A DNA stretch of 64,000 nucleotides, from the NCBI GenBank assembly GCA_028281045.1, contig JANQKP010000001.1, forward strand, positions 124,001-188,000, in the 5' to 3' direction. A model generated the notes under the pieces. It ran no database searches, was not told the origin of the DNA, and saw only the letters and a program-made list of their open reading frames with translations. A program made the translations under genes and the position numbers. This stretch comes from Candidatus Altimarinota bacterium. GTDB taxonomy: Bacteria; Patescibacteriota; Gracilibacteria; UM-FILTER-43-11. Positions 32,401 through 42,004 of this stretch are shown piece by piece (the first letter of the stretch is position 1; the number at the start of each line of letters is the position of its first letter).

Positions 32401-33846
32401 ATGTCACTTTATCTTAAATACAGACCTCAAAGTTTTGAAACCATTGTTGGGCAACAACATGTGATCACCACCCTAAAGAATGCGGAGGAAAAAGGTAGCA
32501 TTTCACATGCCTACCTGTTTTCTGGTCCAAGAGGAACCGGTAAAACCTCTACCGCTAGAATTCTAGCGAAACGCATTATGGTGAGCGGTCTTGAAACCGA
32601 TAAGGCAGATATTATTGCTCAAACGATTGATGAAGGAAGAATGGTAGACCTGATTGAAATAGATGCTGCAAGCAATCGCGGTATTGATGAGATTCGTGAC
32701 CTACGTGAAAAGATTCAATTTGCACCGAATCAAGCTAAAGCCAAGGTGTACATCATTGATGAAGTACATATGCTGACCAAAGAGGCCTTCAATGCGCTTC
32801 TAAAAACGCTTGAAGAGCCACCAGAGCATGCTTACTTTGTACTAGCGACCACAGAAGTACATAAAATTCCTGAAACGATTATTTCTCGTTGTCAGCAATT
32901 TAACTTTAAACGGATTTCAAATGAATCTATTTCAGCTCGCCTCATGGAAATTGCCTCTGAAGAAGGGGTTTCTGCAGAAGCTGATGCGATTCAACTGATT
33001 GCTAAGCAATCTAACGGTGGACTCCGTGACGCCATTGGTCTTTTTGAACAAATGGCTGCCGGAGGAAAACTAGAGCTAGACTATGTGATTGAAAACCTAG
33101 GACTTTCTGGGCAAATGCTTGTAGAAGCTTTTTACAAAGCCCTGATTGAAAAGAAGCCGAATGCAGCGCTTGAAGTGATTGAAACCGTAAATAGTAAAGG
33201 GCAAAGCCTTTCTCAGTTCACCAGTGAATTTATTTCTTTCCTTAGAGAGCAAATGCTCCTTGGGGTAAGCAATAACGCTGATGTAGGCGCTACCATAGAT
33301 ATGATTGATATCTTTGGCGTGGCTAAGCAGCAAATTAAAGAAGCAATTATTCCACAATTACCACTAGAAGTGGCTGTAGTTAAAGCCTGTGGTAAAGCCA
33401 CTAAAACGATTGCGCCTGTTGAAGCGAAGAAAGAAAAGGTGATAGAAGTAAAACAAGAGAAGAAAGTAGAAGAAGTAGCCGAAGTAAAAGAAGAAACCCC
33501 GGTTTCTATTAGTGAAGAGATCAATTTAGAATCCATTAAGAAAAATTGGAAACAATTGGCAGATCAAATCGAAACGCCTTTCATTCGGGTGTCTTTTATG
33601 GATGGTGAACCAGTGAAGTATCAAGATAATGAACTCACCCTTTCATTCAAATCAAGCACCCTGATGGAAAAGGTAGCGAATCCAAGCAATCAATCCGTGG
33701 TACAAAAAGCGTTTGAAACGGTATTCAGTCAAAAGGTGACGCTTAAGCTAGAAGTGAAGCAAATCGATTTAAAGCCAGTGACTGAAGTAAAAGTAGATAA
33801 ACCTAGTTCCGTGGTCGATATGGCCAAAGAAGTATTTGGTAACTAA
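32401..33846 (+). CDS. dnaX: DNA polymerase III subunit gamma/tau
   Basis: 481 residues from MSLYLKYRPQSFETIVGQ, the canonical DnaX start; the 27 upstream residues in the track are not family-like and precede the promoter. It is the clamp-loader ATPase. Motifs: GPRGTGKTSTARI (Walker A), IIDEVHMLTKEAFNALLKTLEEPP (Walker B), ISRCQQFNFKR (SRC). The segment after Walker A (LAKRIMVSGLETDKADII) is short and contains none of the four zinc-binding cysteines usual in bacterial DnaX. A Lys/Glu/Val-rich linker (near 365-395) leads to a tau-like C-terminal domain. Confidence 0.95.
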   Translation: MSLYLKYRPQSFETIVGQQHVITTLKNAEEKGSISHAYLFSGPRGTGKTSTARILAKRIMVSGLETDKADIIAQTIDEGRMVDLIEIDAASNRGIDEIRDLREKIQFAPNQAKAKVYIIDEVHMLTKEAFNALLKTLEEPPEHAYFVLATTEVHKIPETIISRCQQFNFKRISNESISARLMEIASEEGVSAEADAIQLIAKQSNGGLRDAIGLFEQMAAGGKLELDYVIENLGLSGQMLVEAFYKALIEKKPNAALEVIETVNSKGQSLSQFTSEFISFLREQMLLGVSNNADVGATIDMIDIFGVAKQQIKEAIIPQLPLEVAVVKACGKATKTIAPVEAKKEKVIEVKQEKKVEEVAEVKEETPVSISEEINLESIKKNWKQLADQIETPFIRVSFMDGEPVKYQDNELTLSFKSSTLMEKVANPSNQSVVQKAFETVFSQKVTLKLEVKQIDLKPVTEVKVDKPSSVVDMAKEVFGN

Positions 33847-33849
33847 TCC

Positions 33850-34401
33850 ATGAACCAAAAAAGCGAACTTCGTAGCCAAATGAAACAAGTGAGAGAAGAT
33901 CTCACAGAAGACTCAAGAAAAGAAAAAAGTACGAAAATCATTGAGAACTTAAAAACGCTACCTGAATTCCAAAAGAGTCAGCATGTGCTTTTTTATTACA
34001 CGCATGGCAAAGAAGTAGATCTACTTCCCATGCTAGGGGATTTAGAAGGAAAAGGGATTTATTTCCCAAGACTCACTGAAAACAGCATGTTTAAAGCCAT
34101 GCCTTTTAAGAGCATGGATAGTCTGGACCCTAATGGTTATGGCATAGAAGAACCCGAAGACGATGGGGGAGAATATGACTCTAAAATAGACCTTGTGATT
34201 GTGCCTGGAGTGGCTTTTGATGAAGCGGGAAATCGAATTGGAATGGGCAAAGGATATTACGATCGATATTTAGCCAAAAGTAGCTGCACAACAGTAGCGG
34301 TAGCGTATCAAGAGCAAGTCGTTGATAACGTGCCTGTAGAACCGTATGATAAAGCTGTAGATATAATCATCACCGATCAAAACATTTATCGGTGTCATTA
34401 G
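33850..34401 (+). CDS. 5-formyltetrahydrofolate cyclo-ligase
   Basis: 183 residues. ATP-dependent conversion of 5-formyl-THF to 5,10-methenyl-THF. Signature: basic N-terminus (KSELRSQMKQVREDL), YYTHGKEVDLLPML, and the family motif VPGVAFDEAGNRIGMGKGYYDRYL. It starts three bases after dnaX and is followed 20 bases later by glyA, another folate one-carbon enzyme whose product can inhibitably pass through 5-formyl-THF. The pairing is therefore metabolically sensible. The stop is TAG. Confidence 0.93.
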   Translation: MNQKSELRSQMKQVREDLTEDSRKEKSTKIIENLKTLPEFQKSQHVLFYYTHGKEVDLLPMLGDLEGKGIYFPRLTENSMFKAMPFKSMDSLDPNGYGIEEPEDDGGEYDSKIDLVIVPGVAFDEAGNRIGMGKGYYDRYLAKSSCTTVAVAYQEQVVDNVPVEPYDKAVDIIITDQNIYRCH

Positions 34402-34421
34402 TTTTCTAACCCTTCAAAATT

Positions 34422-35675
34422 ATGAGTCCTTATGACATTATTCAAAATCAAGATCCTGAAATCTTTCACGCTCTTGAAAAAGAGGAAAAAAGACAGTTCA
34501 CTGGCCTAGAGCTCATTCCTTCTGAAAACTATGTTTCAGAAGCCGTGCTTCAAGCCAATGGTTCTATTTTGACCAATAAATACTCAGAAGGATATCCAGG
34601 AAAACGCTACTACGGAGGACAAGAAAATATCGATACCGTAGAAACGCTTGCCATCAACCGTGCTAAAGAACTCTTTGGAGCCGAACATGTAAATGTGCAA
34701 GCTTACTCAGGGAGTCCAGCTAATACGGCGGTTTACTTTGCCCTTCTTGAATACGGAGACACCGTACTTGGACTTAAGTTAGACCATGGGGGACACATTA
34801 CCCATGGGCTACCTATTAGCTACTCTGGAAAATCATATAATTTCATTCCATATACCGTAAATAAAGATACGGGAGTGATTGATATGGATGAAGTGCATGA
34901 ACTGGCTAAAAAGCATAAGCCTAAAATGATTGTAGCTGGATTTAGTGCTTACTCTAGAAATCTAGATTGGAAACGCTTCAAAGAAATTGCCGATGAAGTA
35001 GGAGCTATTACTATGGCCGACATTGCTCATATTGCTGGCCTTGTAGCCGCAGGAGTGATTGAATCCCCAGTACCTTTCTTTGATGTGGTGACTACCACTA
35101 CCCATAAAACATTACGTGGACCACGTAGTGCGATGATCATGTGTAAGGAGCAGTTCGCTAAAGCAATTGATAAAGCGGTATTCCCAGGGCTTCAAGGAGG
35201 TCCACACGATCAAACCACAGCGGCTAAAGCCGTGGCTTTCAAAGAAGCAATGAGCCCAGAGTTTAAAGAATATGCAGCTCAAGTGATTAAAAACTGCCAA
35301 GCCTTAGCCGAAGAGCTGATGAAACGTGGTTTTGATGTACTAACAGGTGGAACCGATAACCATCTGATCCTGGTAGACCTAACCAATAAAGGAATTCCAG
35401 GAAAGGTAGCTCAAGAAACACTAGATGTAGCCGGAATTACACTGAATAAGAACACCGTACCGTATGATCCTAGAAGTCCATTTGACCCAAGTGGAATTCG
35501 CCTCGGAACTCCAGCGGTAACGACCCGTGGAATGAAAGAGAAAGAAATGGTGAAAATCGCAGGTTGGATCGACGAATGTCTTCAAAACGTAGGTGATGAA
35601 GCCAAACTCAATGAAATTGGAAAAGAAATCACTGAAATGACCAAAGATTTCCCAATCCCGGGGATAAAAGCGTAG
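34422..35675 (+). CDS. glyA: Serine hydroxymethyltransferase
   Basis: 417 residues, normal length. PLP enzyme interconverting serine and glycine with THF. Motifs: [42 protein letters not shown] and the PLP lysine in [13 protein letters not shown]. The C-terminal [10 protein letters not shown] is also typical. A hairpin surrounds its TAG stop. Confidence 0.97.
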   Translation: MSPYDIIQNQDPEIFHALEKEEKRQFTGLELIPSENYVSEAVLQANGSILTNKYSEGYPGKRYYGGQENIDTVETLAINRAKELFGAEHVNVQAYSGSPANTAVYFALLEYGDTVLGLKLDHGGHITHGLPISYSGKSYNFIPYTVNKDTGVIDMDEVHELAKKHKPKMIVAGFSAYSRNLDWKRFKEIADEVGAITMADIAHIAGLVAAGVIESPVPFFDVVTTTTHKTLRGPRSAMIMCKEQFAKAIDKAVFPGLQGGPHDQTTAAKAVAFKEAMSPEFKEYAAQVIKNCQALAEELMKRGFDVLTGGTDNHLILVDLTNKGIPGKVAQETLDVAGITLNKNTVPYDPRSPFDPSGIRLGTPAVTTRGMKEKEMVKIAGWIDECLQNVGDEAKLNEIGKEITEMTKDFPIPGIKA

Positions 35676-35687
35676 CTTTCTCCCGGG
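35657..35687 (+). other. Hairpin enclosing the glyA stop codon
   Basis: CCCGGG...CCCGGG arms with an inner AAAGC/GCTTT stem; the TAG stop (35673-35675) is in the loop and inner stem. No T run follows, so it is more likely an mRNA-stability or ribosome-linked structure than a classic terminator. Confidence 0.5.
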
Positions 35688-35716
35688 TATCAACATTTAA
35701 TTAAGAATCAAAAACA

Positions 35717-37462
35717 ATGAAAACTATGAAAAGAATAATTGCCTCTCTGCTGATTGCTGTAATCAGCTTCAGCCCCCTAGGCTATGCCTATGATGATGTG
35801 CCTACTTCTAATAAATACAGAAACGCTGTAGACTATCTGCAACGTGAAGGTGTATTTAATGGAGGGCGCTTCTTTAAACCAGACATCCTTATTAATAAGG
35901 CTGAATTTATTAAGTACCTTGTAAAGCTAAACTCAGAAGAGTTTCAGCCAAGTAGTACTGCAGACCTGCCCTTTTCTGACACTAGAAACAATGCCTGGTA
36001 TGCGAGCTATCTAAAAGAAGCGATTGAACTGGGTATTTTAGATGCCTCTGACGATAAAGCTTACCCTTATAAAAAGCTGACTATTGCAGAAGCACTGGAA
36101 CTACTCTTTAAATCAAGAGGGGTAGCCATTCCAGATAGCTACGAAGGAAATGTGCCATATAAAGATGTGGCCAATAGCGATCGCTGGGCACCACTTATTA
36201 TGAAAGCGGTTGAAATTGATGTGGTAACCCCAGACAAAGCCAAGACTTTTGGGCTTTATAAAAGACTAAGTCGTGGACGTGCGGCGCATATCATTTGGCG
36301 CATGGACCTGGCTAAGATTCCTGAGAATCAGAAGAAGAGTCCAAATGTAAAAGACTCTGGAGATGCTCAAGAAGTCGTTATTAATCTGGGGAGTACAATC
36401 AATAACTACGACAACGGTATTCAAAAGGTGATTGATGTGTGGTCTATTATCAATAATAACTATCTAGATCGCGCAAGCTTTGACAAAGAAGCGGCTAGTG
36501 AAGCGGCTATTCGCGCTATTTTGGAAGAACTAGATGACCAATACAGTACCTACTTAAACCGTGAAGAAAACGCAGCATTCTCAGATGACCTAGATGGGAC
36601 GGTGGAAGGAATTGGAGCCTTTGTAGGCCTAGAAGAGAATGAGCAAATTACGATCATCTCTCCAATCCAAGATTCACCGGCTCAAAAAGCAGGCCTTAAA
36701 GCCGGAGACATCATTAATAAAGTAAATGGACGCTCTACTATTGGAATGAGCCTAGAAGAAGCTGTTTCTTACATTAAAGGTCCACGTGGAACGAAGGTGA
36801 AACTAGAGATCAAACGTGGAGGTAAAACGTTCACCGTAGATGTAACGCGTGATGTGGTAAACATTGAATCAGTGGCTTACGAAACCATTGAAGGTGGAAG
36901 CATTATGCATCTTAAACTCCTTCAATTTGGAACTAAGTCAGCCAGTGAATTTGAAAAAGCCATCGATCAAGTAAATGAAGATCCAAAGATTAAAGGGGTA
37001 ATCCTAGATATGAGAGATAATCCAGGTGGATTACTCAACGCCGCGGTTCGTATTCTTGGATTCATGCTCCCTAAAGGATCAGATGCCGTAAACATTCAAT
37101 ATAACTTCTTCAATCAGAAGCAAAACACTCGTGGAAACAACCAACTTGCAAATACGCCAATGGTCGTACTTGTGAATAAAGGAAGTGCTTCTGCAGCCGA
37201 AATTGTAGCGGGAGCCATTCAAGACAACGACAGAGCCGTTCTTATTGGAGACGTAACCTTTGGAAAAGGAACCGTGCAAGAAGTGAACTACTTCAGAGAT
37301 AACTCTAGCCTTAAACTTACGGTAGCTAAGTGGCTTACTCCAGGAGGACAAGACATTCAAGGCAATGGAGTTACTCCAGATATCCTTGTGAGCAACCCAG
37401 AAGATGGATCTACAGACCTTCAACTGAAAAAAGCCATCTCAGAGATTAAAAAACGTTTCTAA
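35717..37462 (+). CDS. SLH-domain S41 carboxyl-terminal processing protease
   Basis: 581 residues. Signal peptide (residues 1-25, ending YAYDD). Three SLH-like modules fill about 30-205 (NAVDYLQREGVFNGGRFFKP, YLKEAIELGILDA, IMKAVEIDVVTP). The PDZ domain (about 290-380, IISPIQDSPAQKAGLKAGDIINKVNG) precedes the S41 domain with catalytic Ser in GSASAAEIVAG and Lys in FGKGTVQEV. It probably degrades or trims exported proteins while SLH domains hold it to the wall. SLH before the protease is a less usual order than CtpA alone. Its TAA overlaps the maf ATG. Confidence 0.92.
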   Translation: MKTMKRIIASLLIAVISFSPLGYAYDDVPTSNKYRNAVDYLQREGVFNGGRFFKPDILINKAEFIKYLVKLNSEEFQPSSTADLPFSDTRNNAWYASYLKEAIELGILDASDDKAYPYKKLTIAEALELLFKSRGVAIPDSYEGNVPYKDVANSDRWAPLIMKAVEIDVVTPDKAKTFGLYKRLSRGRAAHIIWRMDLAKIPENQKKSPNVKDSGDAQEVVINLGSTINNYDNGIQKVIDVWSIINNNYLDRASFDKEAASEAAIRAILEELDDQYSTYLNREENAAFSDDLDGTVEGIGAFVGLEENEQITIISPIQDSPAQKAGLKAGDIINKVNGRSTIGMSLEEAVSYIKGPRGTKVKLEIKRGGKTFTVDVTRDVVNIESVAYETIEGGSIMHLKLLQFGTKSASEFEKAIDQVNEDPKIKGVILDMRDNPGGLLNAAVRILGFMLPKGSDAVNIQYNFFNQKQNTRGNNQLANTPMVVLVNKGSASAAEIVAGAIQDNDRAVLIGDVTFGKGTVQEVNYFRDNSSLKLTVAKWLTPGGQDIQGNGVTPDILVSNPEDGSTDLQLKKAISEIKKRF

Positions 37463-38055
37463 TGAAGCTAATATTAGCCTCAAGCTCACCTCAACGTAAA
37501 AGAATTATGGAAGATCTCAAGCTTAAGTTTGAGATCATTCCAAGTGGCGTAGAAGAAGACTACGGAGATCTTAAAGATCCTCAAGAAATTGCCATGTTTT
37601 TGGCGCATCTTAAAGCCAAAGATGTGGCTCAAAAACATAAAGAAGACTGGGTCATTGGCTGCGATACCATCGTCGTTTTAGATAATGGTCACATTTCTAT
37701 GAAACCGAAAAATAGAGACAAGGCGAAGTGGACGTTGCAGCAATACAAAAACAGCTACGCCGATGTTTACTCAGGCCTTGCGCTTATGAATATCGCTGAA
37801 GATAAAGAATATGTAGAAATAGAACGTACTAGACTCTTTTTCCACGACTTCACCGATGAAGACATAGAAAATTATCTAGATCTTAATCACTGGCAAGGCA
37901 GCAGTGGCTCTATGACTATAGAAGGAGAGGGTGGAAAACTCATTAAAGATAGGGAGGGGGAATACGAAAATGTAGTAGGCCTTCCGGTGCAGCTTCTTCG
38001 AGATCTTTTGCACAGAGAAAATTTAATGCCTAAGTTCATTGACGCCTCTACCTAA
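37462..38055 (+). CDS. maf: Maf-type nucleoside triphosphate pyrophosphatase
   Basis: 197 residues. Cleaves non-canonical or pyrimidine NTPs (house-cleaning). The hallmark LASSSPQRKRIMEDL starts the protein; VIGCDTIVVLDN, MKPKNRDKAKWTLQQY and the Ser/Gly-rich WQGSSGSMTIEGEGG (variant of AGxYxIqG) follow. Start and previous stop overlap as TAATG. The variable central motif leaves open whether it prefers dTTP/UTP or methylated GTP. Confidence 0.92.
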   Translation: MKLILASSSPQRKRIMEDLKLKFEIIPSGVEEDYGDLKDPQEIAMFLAHLKAKDVAQKHKEDWVIGCDTIVVLDNGHISMKPKNRDKAKWTLQQYKNSYADVYSGLALMNIAEDKEYVEIERTRLFFHDFTDEDIENYLDLNHWQGSSGSMTIEGEGGKLIKDREGEYENVVGLPVQLLRDLLHRENLMPKFIDAST

Positions 38056-38067
38056 AGCAGGTAGTAT
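38039..38067 (+). promoter_or_regulatory. purA promoter inside the end of maf, with inverted repeat
   Basis: TTGACG, 17-base spacer, TAGTAT. The spacer contains CTACCT-AAAGC-AGGTAG (38048-38064), a six-base inverted repeat in the same position as the one in the rpsU promoter. Confidence 0.6.
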
Positions 38068-38095
38068 GTTCTAGGTCTCTAAACACTATAAATTT

Positions 38096-39418
38096 ATGTC
38101 CCTTTCCATTAAAAACGCCGAGGAAATCACAAAGAAACTTGGACAGGTTATTTATGTTGCAGGAACGCAATGGGGAGACGAAGGAAAAGGTAAGCTAGTT
38201 GATATTCTCTCTGGAGAATATGACCTTATTGCCCGTAGTGCAGGAGGCGCTAATGCAGGACACACCATTTGTGTGAAAGATCCAGAAACAGGGGAGAGTA
38301 AGAAGTTCGTCTTCCATCTACTACCTTCTGGAGTTTTACGTGAAGATAAGGTGTCTGTGATTGGAAACGGAACAGTAGTTCACGTGCCAACGCTTCTAGA
38401 TGAAATCAATGGACTAAAAGAGCAGGGGATAGATATCTCAGGTCGCTTGGTGATTTCAGATAGAGCTCATATGATCTTTGAATACCACAAAATCATTGAT
38501 GGAATTCAAGAAGAGCGCAAAGGAGACAATAAAGTAGGAACCACTAAGCGTGGAATTGGACCTTGTTATGCAGATAAATCTTCTCGTATTGGAATTCGCA
38601 TGGGAGACCTTAAAGATTTCAACGCTTTTGCGGAAAGATTGCGCAAAAACGCAGAGCGTCACATGAAAGTATACGGATTCGATTTCGACATCGAACAAGA
38701 AATCAACATTTACCGTGATGCGGCTGAAATCATGGAGCCTTTTGTGAAGAATACAACCGAATATCTTTGTAATGCCCACAGTGAAGGAAAAACCATTCTT
38801 GCCGAAGGAGCACAAGGAACGCATTTAGACATAGACATTGGAACGTATCCATTTGTAACCTCTAGTAATACCACGAGTGGTGGAGCCGCTACTGGCCTTG
38901 GATTCCCACCAAATAAAATAGAATCTGTCATTGGTATTGCTAAAGCCTACACCACACGTGTAGGAGCCGGACCTTTCCCAACGGAGTTAAATAATCAGGA
39001 GGGAGAAATGCTCCGTGATGCAGGAGGGGAGTATGGGGCCACCACAGGGCGTCCACGCCGCTGCGGATGGTTCGATGCTGTTGTAGTTAAAAATGCTGTG
39101 ATGATCAATGGAATCAATTCTATTAACCTCACTAAGCTAGATGTGCTTTCAGGAATGAAATCTATCAAGATTGGAACCAAGTACACGCTAGACGGTGAAG
39201 AAGTTAAATTCATTCCAGCTTCTCTAGAAGAATTTGAACGTGTAGAAGTAGAATATGAAGAATTCGAAGGTTGGGACGAAGACCTTAGCGACGCTAGATC
39301 TTTCGACGACCTTCCAGAAAACGCTAAAAAGTATGTCCTTCGCCTCGAAGAAGTTATAGGAGCTCCAATTAATTTCATTGGAGTAGGAGTAAATCGAGAC
39401 GAAATTATTTACCGCTAG
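38096..39418 (+). CDS. purA: Adenylosuccinate synthetase
   Basis: 440 residues. GTP-dependent first step from IMP to AMP. N-terminal GTQWGDEGKGKLVDIL with catalytic Asp and P-loop-like Gly-Lys, AGGANAGHTICV, GTTKRGIGPCYADK, and the C-terminal GTP-binding region are present. purB is not in the window. Length is near normal (about 430). Confidence 0.97.
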   Translation: MSLSIKNAEEITKKLGQVIYVAGTQWGDEGKGKLVDILSGEYDLIARSAGGANAGHTICVKDPETGESKKFVFHLLPSGVLREDKVSVIGNGTVVHVPTLLDEINGLKEQGIDISGRLVISDRAHMIFEYHKIIDGIQEERKGDNKVGTTKRGIGPCYADKSSRIGIRMGDLKDFNAFAERLRKNAERHMKVYGFDFDIEQEINIYRDAAEIMEPFVKNTTEYLCNAHSEGKTILAEGAQGTHLDIDIGTYPFVTSSNTTSGGAATGLGFPPNKIESVIGIAKAYTTRVGAGPFPTELNNQEGEMLRDAGGEYGATTGRPRRCGWFDAVVVKNAVMINGINSINLTKLDVLSGMKSIKIGTKYTLDGEEVKFIPASLEEFERVEVEYEEFEGWDEDLSDARSFDDLPENAKKYVLRLEEVIGAPINFIGVGVNRDEIIYR

Positions 39419-39422
39419 CTCT

Positions 39423-39950
39423 ATGTATGAGGTAGAAGCCAAAGTCGCACTAGATAAAACACATTATTTATCTTTGAAAAAGGAGTTAAAAAAAATAGCT
39501 CAATTTCAGGGTAAACAGGTAAAACAAGATGAGTACTTTGGAGAGGTGGTGCAAGACTACTTAAGGACCAGGGAGGATAAAACAGGCTCTGTAATCACTG
39601 TTAAAAAACAGGCTTTAAATAATGGAGTAGAAAACAATATAGAAATTAACATTCCTATAAAAAGCCCTAGAAAAGTACGCTTGCTATTTAATAAATTTGG
39701 AATTCAGAGCTTAATTAGAAAGAAGAAGTATAGCCTTTTGTTTAAAAATAAAAAACTCACTATAGAACTTAATAAAATAGAGAGTCTTGGGTTCTTTCTG
39801 GAGATTGAAGGGGTTGTAAGAAATAAGTCTGACATCAAAAAGGTACAAAAAGAGGTGGATAATCTCTTCATAAAACTTGGATTTACCCCCTCAGACTACA
39901 TTACCGAAAGCTATCCATCCATGATTGTAAAAAAAGAAAAGAAAAAGTAA
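39423..39950 (+). CDS. CYTH-domain protein (CyaB/thiamine-triphosphatase-like)
   Basis: 175 residues. The EVEAKVAL start is the ExExK motif of CYTH domains, which bind triphosphates in a beta-tunnel. Charged strands follow (YLRTREDKTGSVITVKKQ, LTIELNKIESLGFFLEIEGVV), with the C-terminal acidic/basic helices. CyaB-type adenylate cyclases and triphosphatases cannot be told apart by eye. It begins four bases after purA. Confidence 0.82.
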   Translation: MYEVEAKVALDKTHYLSLKKELKKIAQFQGKQVKQDEYFGEVVQDYLRTREDKTGSVITVKKQALNNGVENNIEINIPIKSPRKVRLLFNKFGIQSLIRKKKYSLLFKNKKLTIELNKIESLGFFLEIEGVVRNKSDIKKVQKEVDNLFIKLGFTPSDYITESYPSMIVKKEKKK

Positions 39951-39958
39951 CTTCTTTC

Positions 39959-39967
39959 TGTTATAAT
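39959..39967 (+). promoter_or_regulatory. Extended -10 promoter of the FtsA-like gene
   Basis: TG-T-TATAAT; no -35 match at 17 bases upstream, as allowed for extended -10 promoters. It ends 26 bases before the ATG. Confidence 0.65.
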
Positions 39968-39993
39968 ACGCAGGCTAAAAAGCCTTTTAATTT

Positions 39994-41268
39994 ATGTTTA
40001 AATTCTTCAAAGCAAAGGAGCAAGAAAATGTGATCGTCGCACTAGATATTGGGACAGAAATTGTGAAAGCCCTTGTTTTTGAAGTAGAAGAGAAGGTGAC
40101 CGGGAGTGGGGAAGTGGTTGGAAAACGTGGAATCATTAAAGGAATTGGAAAAGTACGCCAAAGACTAGGGGATATGCAGAACTCTGTTGTGACGGATATC
40201 TCTAGTGTAGTACACAACTGTAAAGAGGCGATTCGCGCTGCAAGTCAGCAGGCTGGAGTAAGACCAACACAGCTTGTGATGGGAATAGCAGGAGAATTCG
40301 TTAAAGGAGCTACCTCTACCATCTCTTATAAACGTGAGGAACCAGACGCAAAGATCAATCTTTCTGAACTTCGTAACATTGTACACAAACTTCAATGGCG
40401 CGCTTTCGCTGAAGTGCGTAAGCAACTCAGCGAAGAAACCGGTTATCCTGAAATAGATGTAAAACTAGTAAACACCGCTATTGTAGACGTAAAAATAGAT
40501 AGTTATAAGGTGACTAATCCACTCGGATTCCAAGGAAAAGAAGTAACCATGTCTATTTTTAACTCATTTGCACCACTGGCTCACTATGGAGCCATTCAAA
40601 GTATTGCTGATGATTTAGAACTAGACCTACTAAGTATTGTTTCAGAGCCATATGCGCTCTCTAGATGTATGGACTTTGAAGACGGCGGACTCTCTGCGAT
40701 CTTCATCGATATCGGTGGGGGAACCACAGACATTGCCGTAGTTAGTAATGGAGCCGTTATTGGCACCAAAATGTATGGCCTAGGAGGTAGAACCTTCACA
40801 AAACGTATCTCGGTAGAGCTTAATATCTCTTTCCCAGAGGCAGAAAAGCTTAAAGTGGCTTACACTTCAGATAAATTAGAAGCTAAATCTAAGAAAATCA
40901 TAAGTACCATCATTCAAAATGATGTAGAAGTATGGCTAGAGGGGATAGTGCTAGGACTTTCAGAGTTCAAACAGGCTGATGTCTTGCCTAGCAAGATCTT
41001 ACTTTCTGGTGGTGGAACTCATTTACCAGAAATTAAGGCCGCTTTAAACGATAGAAAGTGGTACAAAAAGCTACCTTTTGCTAGAACGCCAGAGGCAAGG
41101 TTCATTCACCCGTCTGATTTAACCCAAATCATCGACGAAACCAAGAAAATCAAAGATCAGCAGGACATTACGCCGATGGCTCTTGTGAATATTGGTATGG
41201 AATTGGCCGGTGAAGAATCTGTTATTCAAAAAGCCCTTAGAAAAGTTATTGGTATAATGAAAGTGTAA
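39994..41268 (+). CDS. FtsA/PilM-type actin-fold ATPase
   Basis: 424 residues. Actin-like ATP site: VALDIGTEIVKALV (phosphate 1), FIDIGGGTTDIAVV (phosphate 2), LLSGGGTHLPEI (adenosine). The SHS2-like 1C subdomain occupies about 85-190. The last 14 residues (IQKALRKVIGIMKV) form an amphipathic helix like the FtsA membrane-targeting sequence, which favours FtsA over PilM. ftsZ is not adjacent. Its most likely role is tethering a division ring to the membrane. Confidence 0.8.
   Translation: MFKFFKAKEQENVIVALDIGTEIVKALVFEVEEKVTGSGEVVGKRGIIKGIGKVRQRLGDMQNSVVTDISSVVHNCKEAIRAASQQAGVRPTQLVMGIAGEFVKGATSTISYKREEPDAKINLSELRNIVHKLQWRAFAEVRKQLSEETGYPEIDVKLVNTAIVDVKIDSYKVTNPLGFQGKEVTMSIFNSFAPLAHYGAIQSIADDLELDLLSIVSEPYALSRCMDFEDGGLSAIFIDIGGGTTDIAVVSNGAVIGTKMYGLGGRTFTKRISVELNISFPEAEKLKVAYTSDKLEAKSKKIISTIIQNDVEVWLEGIVLGLSEFKQADVLPSKILLSGGGTHLPEIKAALNDRKWYKKLPFARTPEARFIHPSDLTQIIDETKKIKDQQDITPMALVNIGMELAGEESVIQKALRKVIGIMKV
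41250..41258 (+). promoter_or_regulatory. Extended -10 promoter of the Nudix gene
   Basis: TG-G-TATAAT inside the last codons of the FtsA-like gene, 23 bases before the Nudix ATG. Confidence 0.6.
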
Positions 41269-41281
41269 CTAACAACTAAAA

Positions 41282-41923
41282 ATGTCTGAAATACTAGAAG
41301 TATACAATTTAGATTCAGAGCCTATTGGAAATCAAGATAGGGCAGAGTATTACAATGAAATTAAGGAGGAGTTTAAAAGAACTGGCAAAATAACGAAAAA
41401 GATAAAATCTATTCGTTTGATTCTATTGAATTCATCAGGAGGTATATATCTTCAAAAAAGGAGTAAAAATAAGAAAGAAAACCCTGGGCTATATGACAAA
41501 ACCATTGGTGGGCATGTAAAAGCAGGCGATAGTTATGATCTTACGCTTACAAAAGAATGTGCTGAGGAACTTGGGTTTCCTATTACAATTCTTGGCTCTG
41601 AAGAATTTGAAGATGCCATTAAAAATACGGATATCACAGTTGTTGGTCTCGCAAAAGAACTTGAATACAATCCAAGTTTTGATTCAATAAGGACTCAAGA
41701 GGGGGCAGAGGATTTTACCATGCCATTTATGACCATGTTCTACATTGGCTATTATGACGGGACTATTAAATTTTCTGATGGAGAAAGCTCAGGGATTGAA
41801 ATAGTTTCTTTAGCGGAGCTTAAAGAAGAAATATCTCAATATCCGAATAAATTTACCGAAGACATAAAATATATTACTAAAAGATTTGGCGAACAATTAA
41901 ACCCGATTAAAAATACCCATTAA
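41282..41923 (+). CDS. Nudix hydrolase (IPP-isomerase-like subgroup)
   Basis: 213 residues. The Nudix box reads GGHVKAGDSYDLTLTKECAEELG: Gly, Asp where Glu is usual, Lys for Arg, then the metal-binding EEL. The upstream LILLNSSGGIYLQKRSKNKKENPGLYDKTIGGHV resembles the isopentenyl-diphosphate isomerase/YfcD subgroup. Substrate unknown. Codon use is more AT-rich than the neighbours. Confidence 0.82.
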   Translation: MSEILEVYNLDSEPIGNQDRAEYYNEIKEEFKRTGKITKKIKSIRLILLNSSGGIYLQKRSKNKKENPGLYDKTIGGHVKAGDSYDLTLTKECAEELGFPITILGSEEFEDAIKNTDITVVGLAKELEYNPSFDSIRTQEGAEDFTMPFMTMFYIGYYDGTIKFSDGESSGIEIVSLAELKEEISQYPNKFTEDIKYITKRFGEQLNPIKNTH

Positions 41924-41962
41924 TTCTCAAAAGAGTAGGGTTTTTAAGTTATTGAAATAATC

Positions 41963-41984
41963 CCGTATAATGTATCTTATACGG
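41963..41984. repeat. Inverted repeat between convergent genes
   Basis: CCGTATAA-TGTATC-TTATACGG, eight-base perfect arms, in the 95-base gap between the Nudix and sortase-operon 3' ends. It may act as a weak bidirectional terminator; no T run follows. Confidence 0.5.
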
Positions 41985-42004
41985 ATATAATACTTGCGAT
42001 TTCA

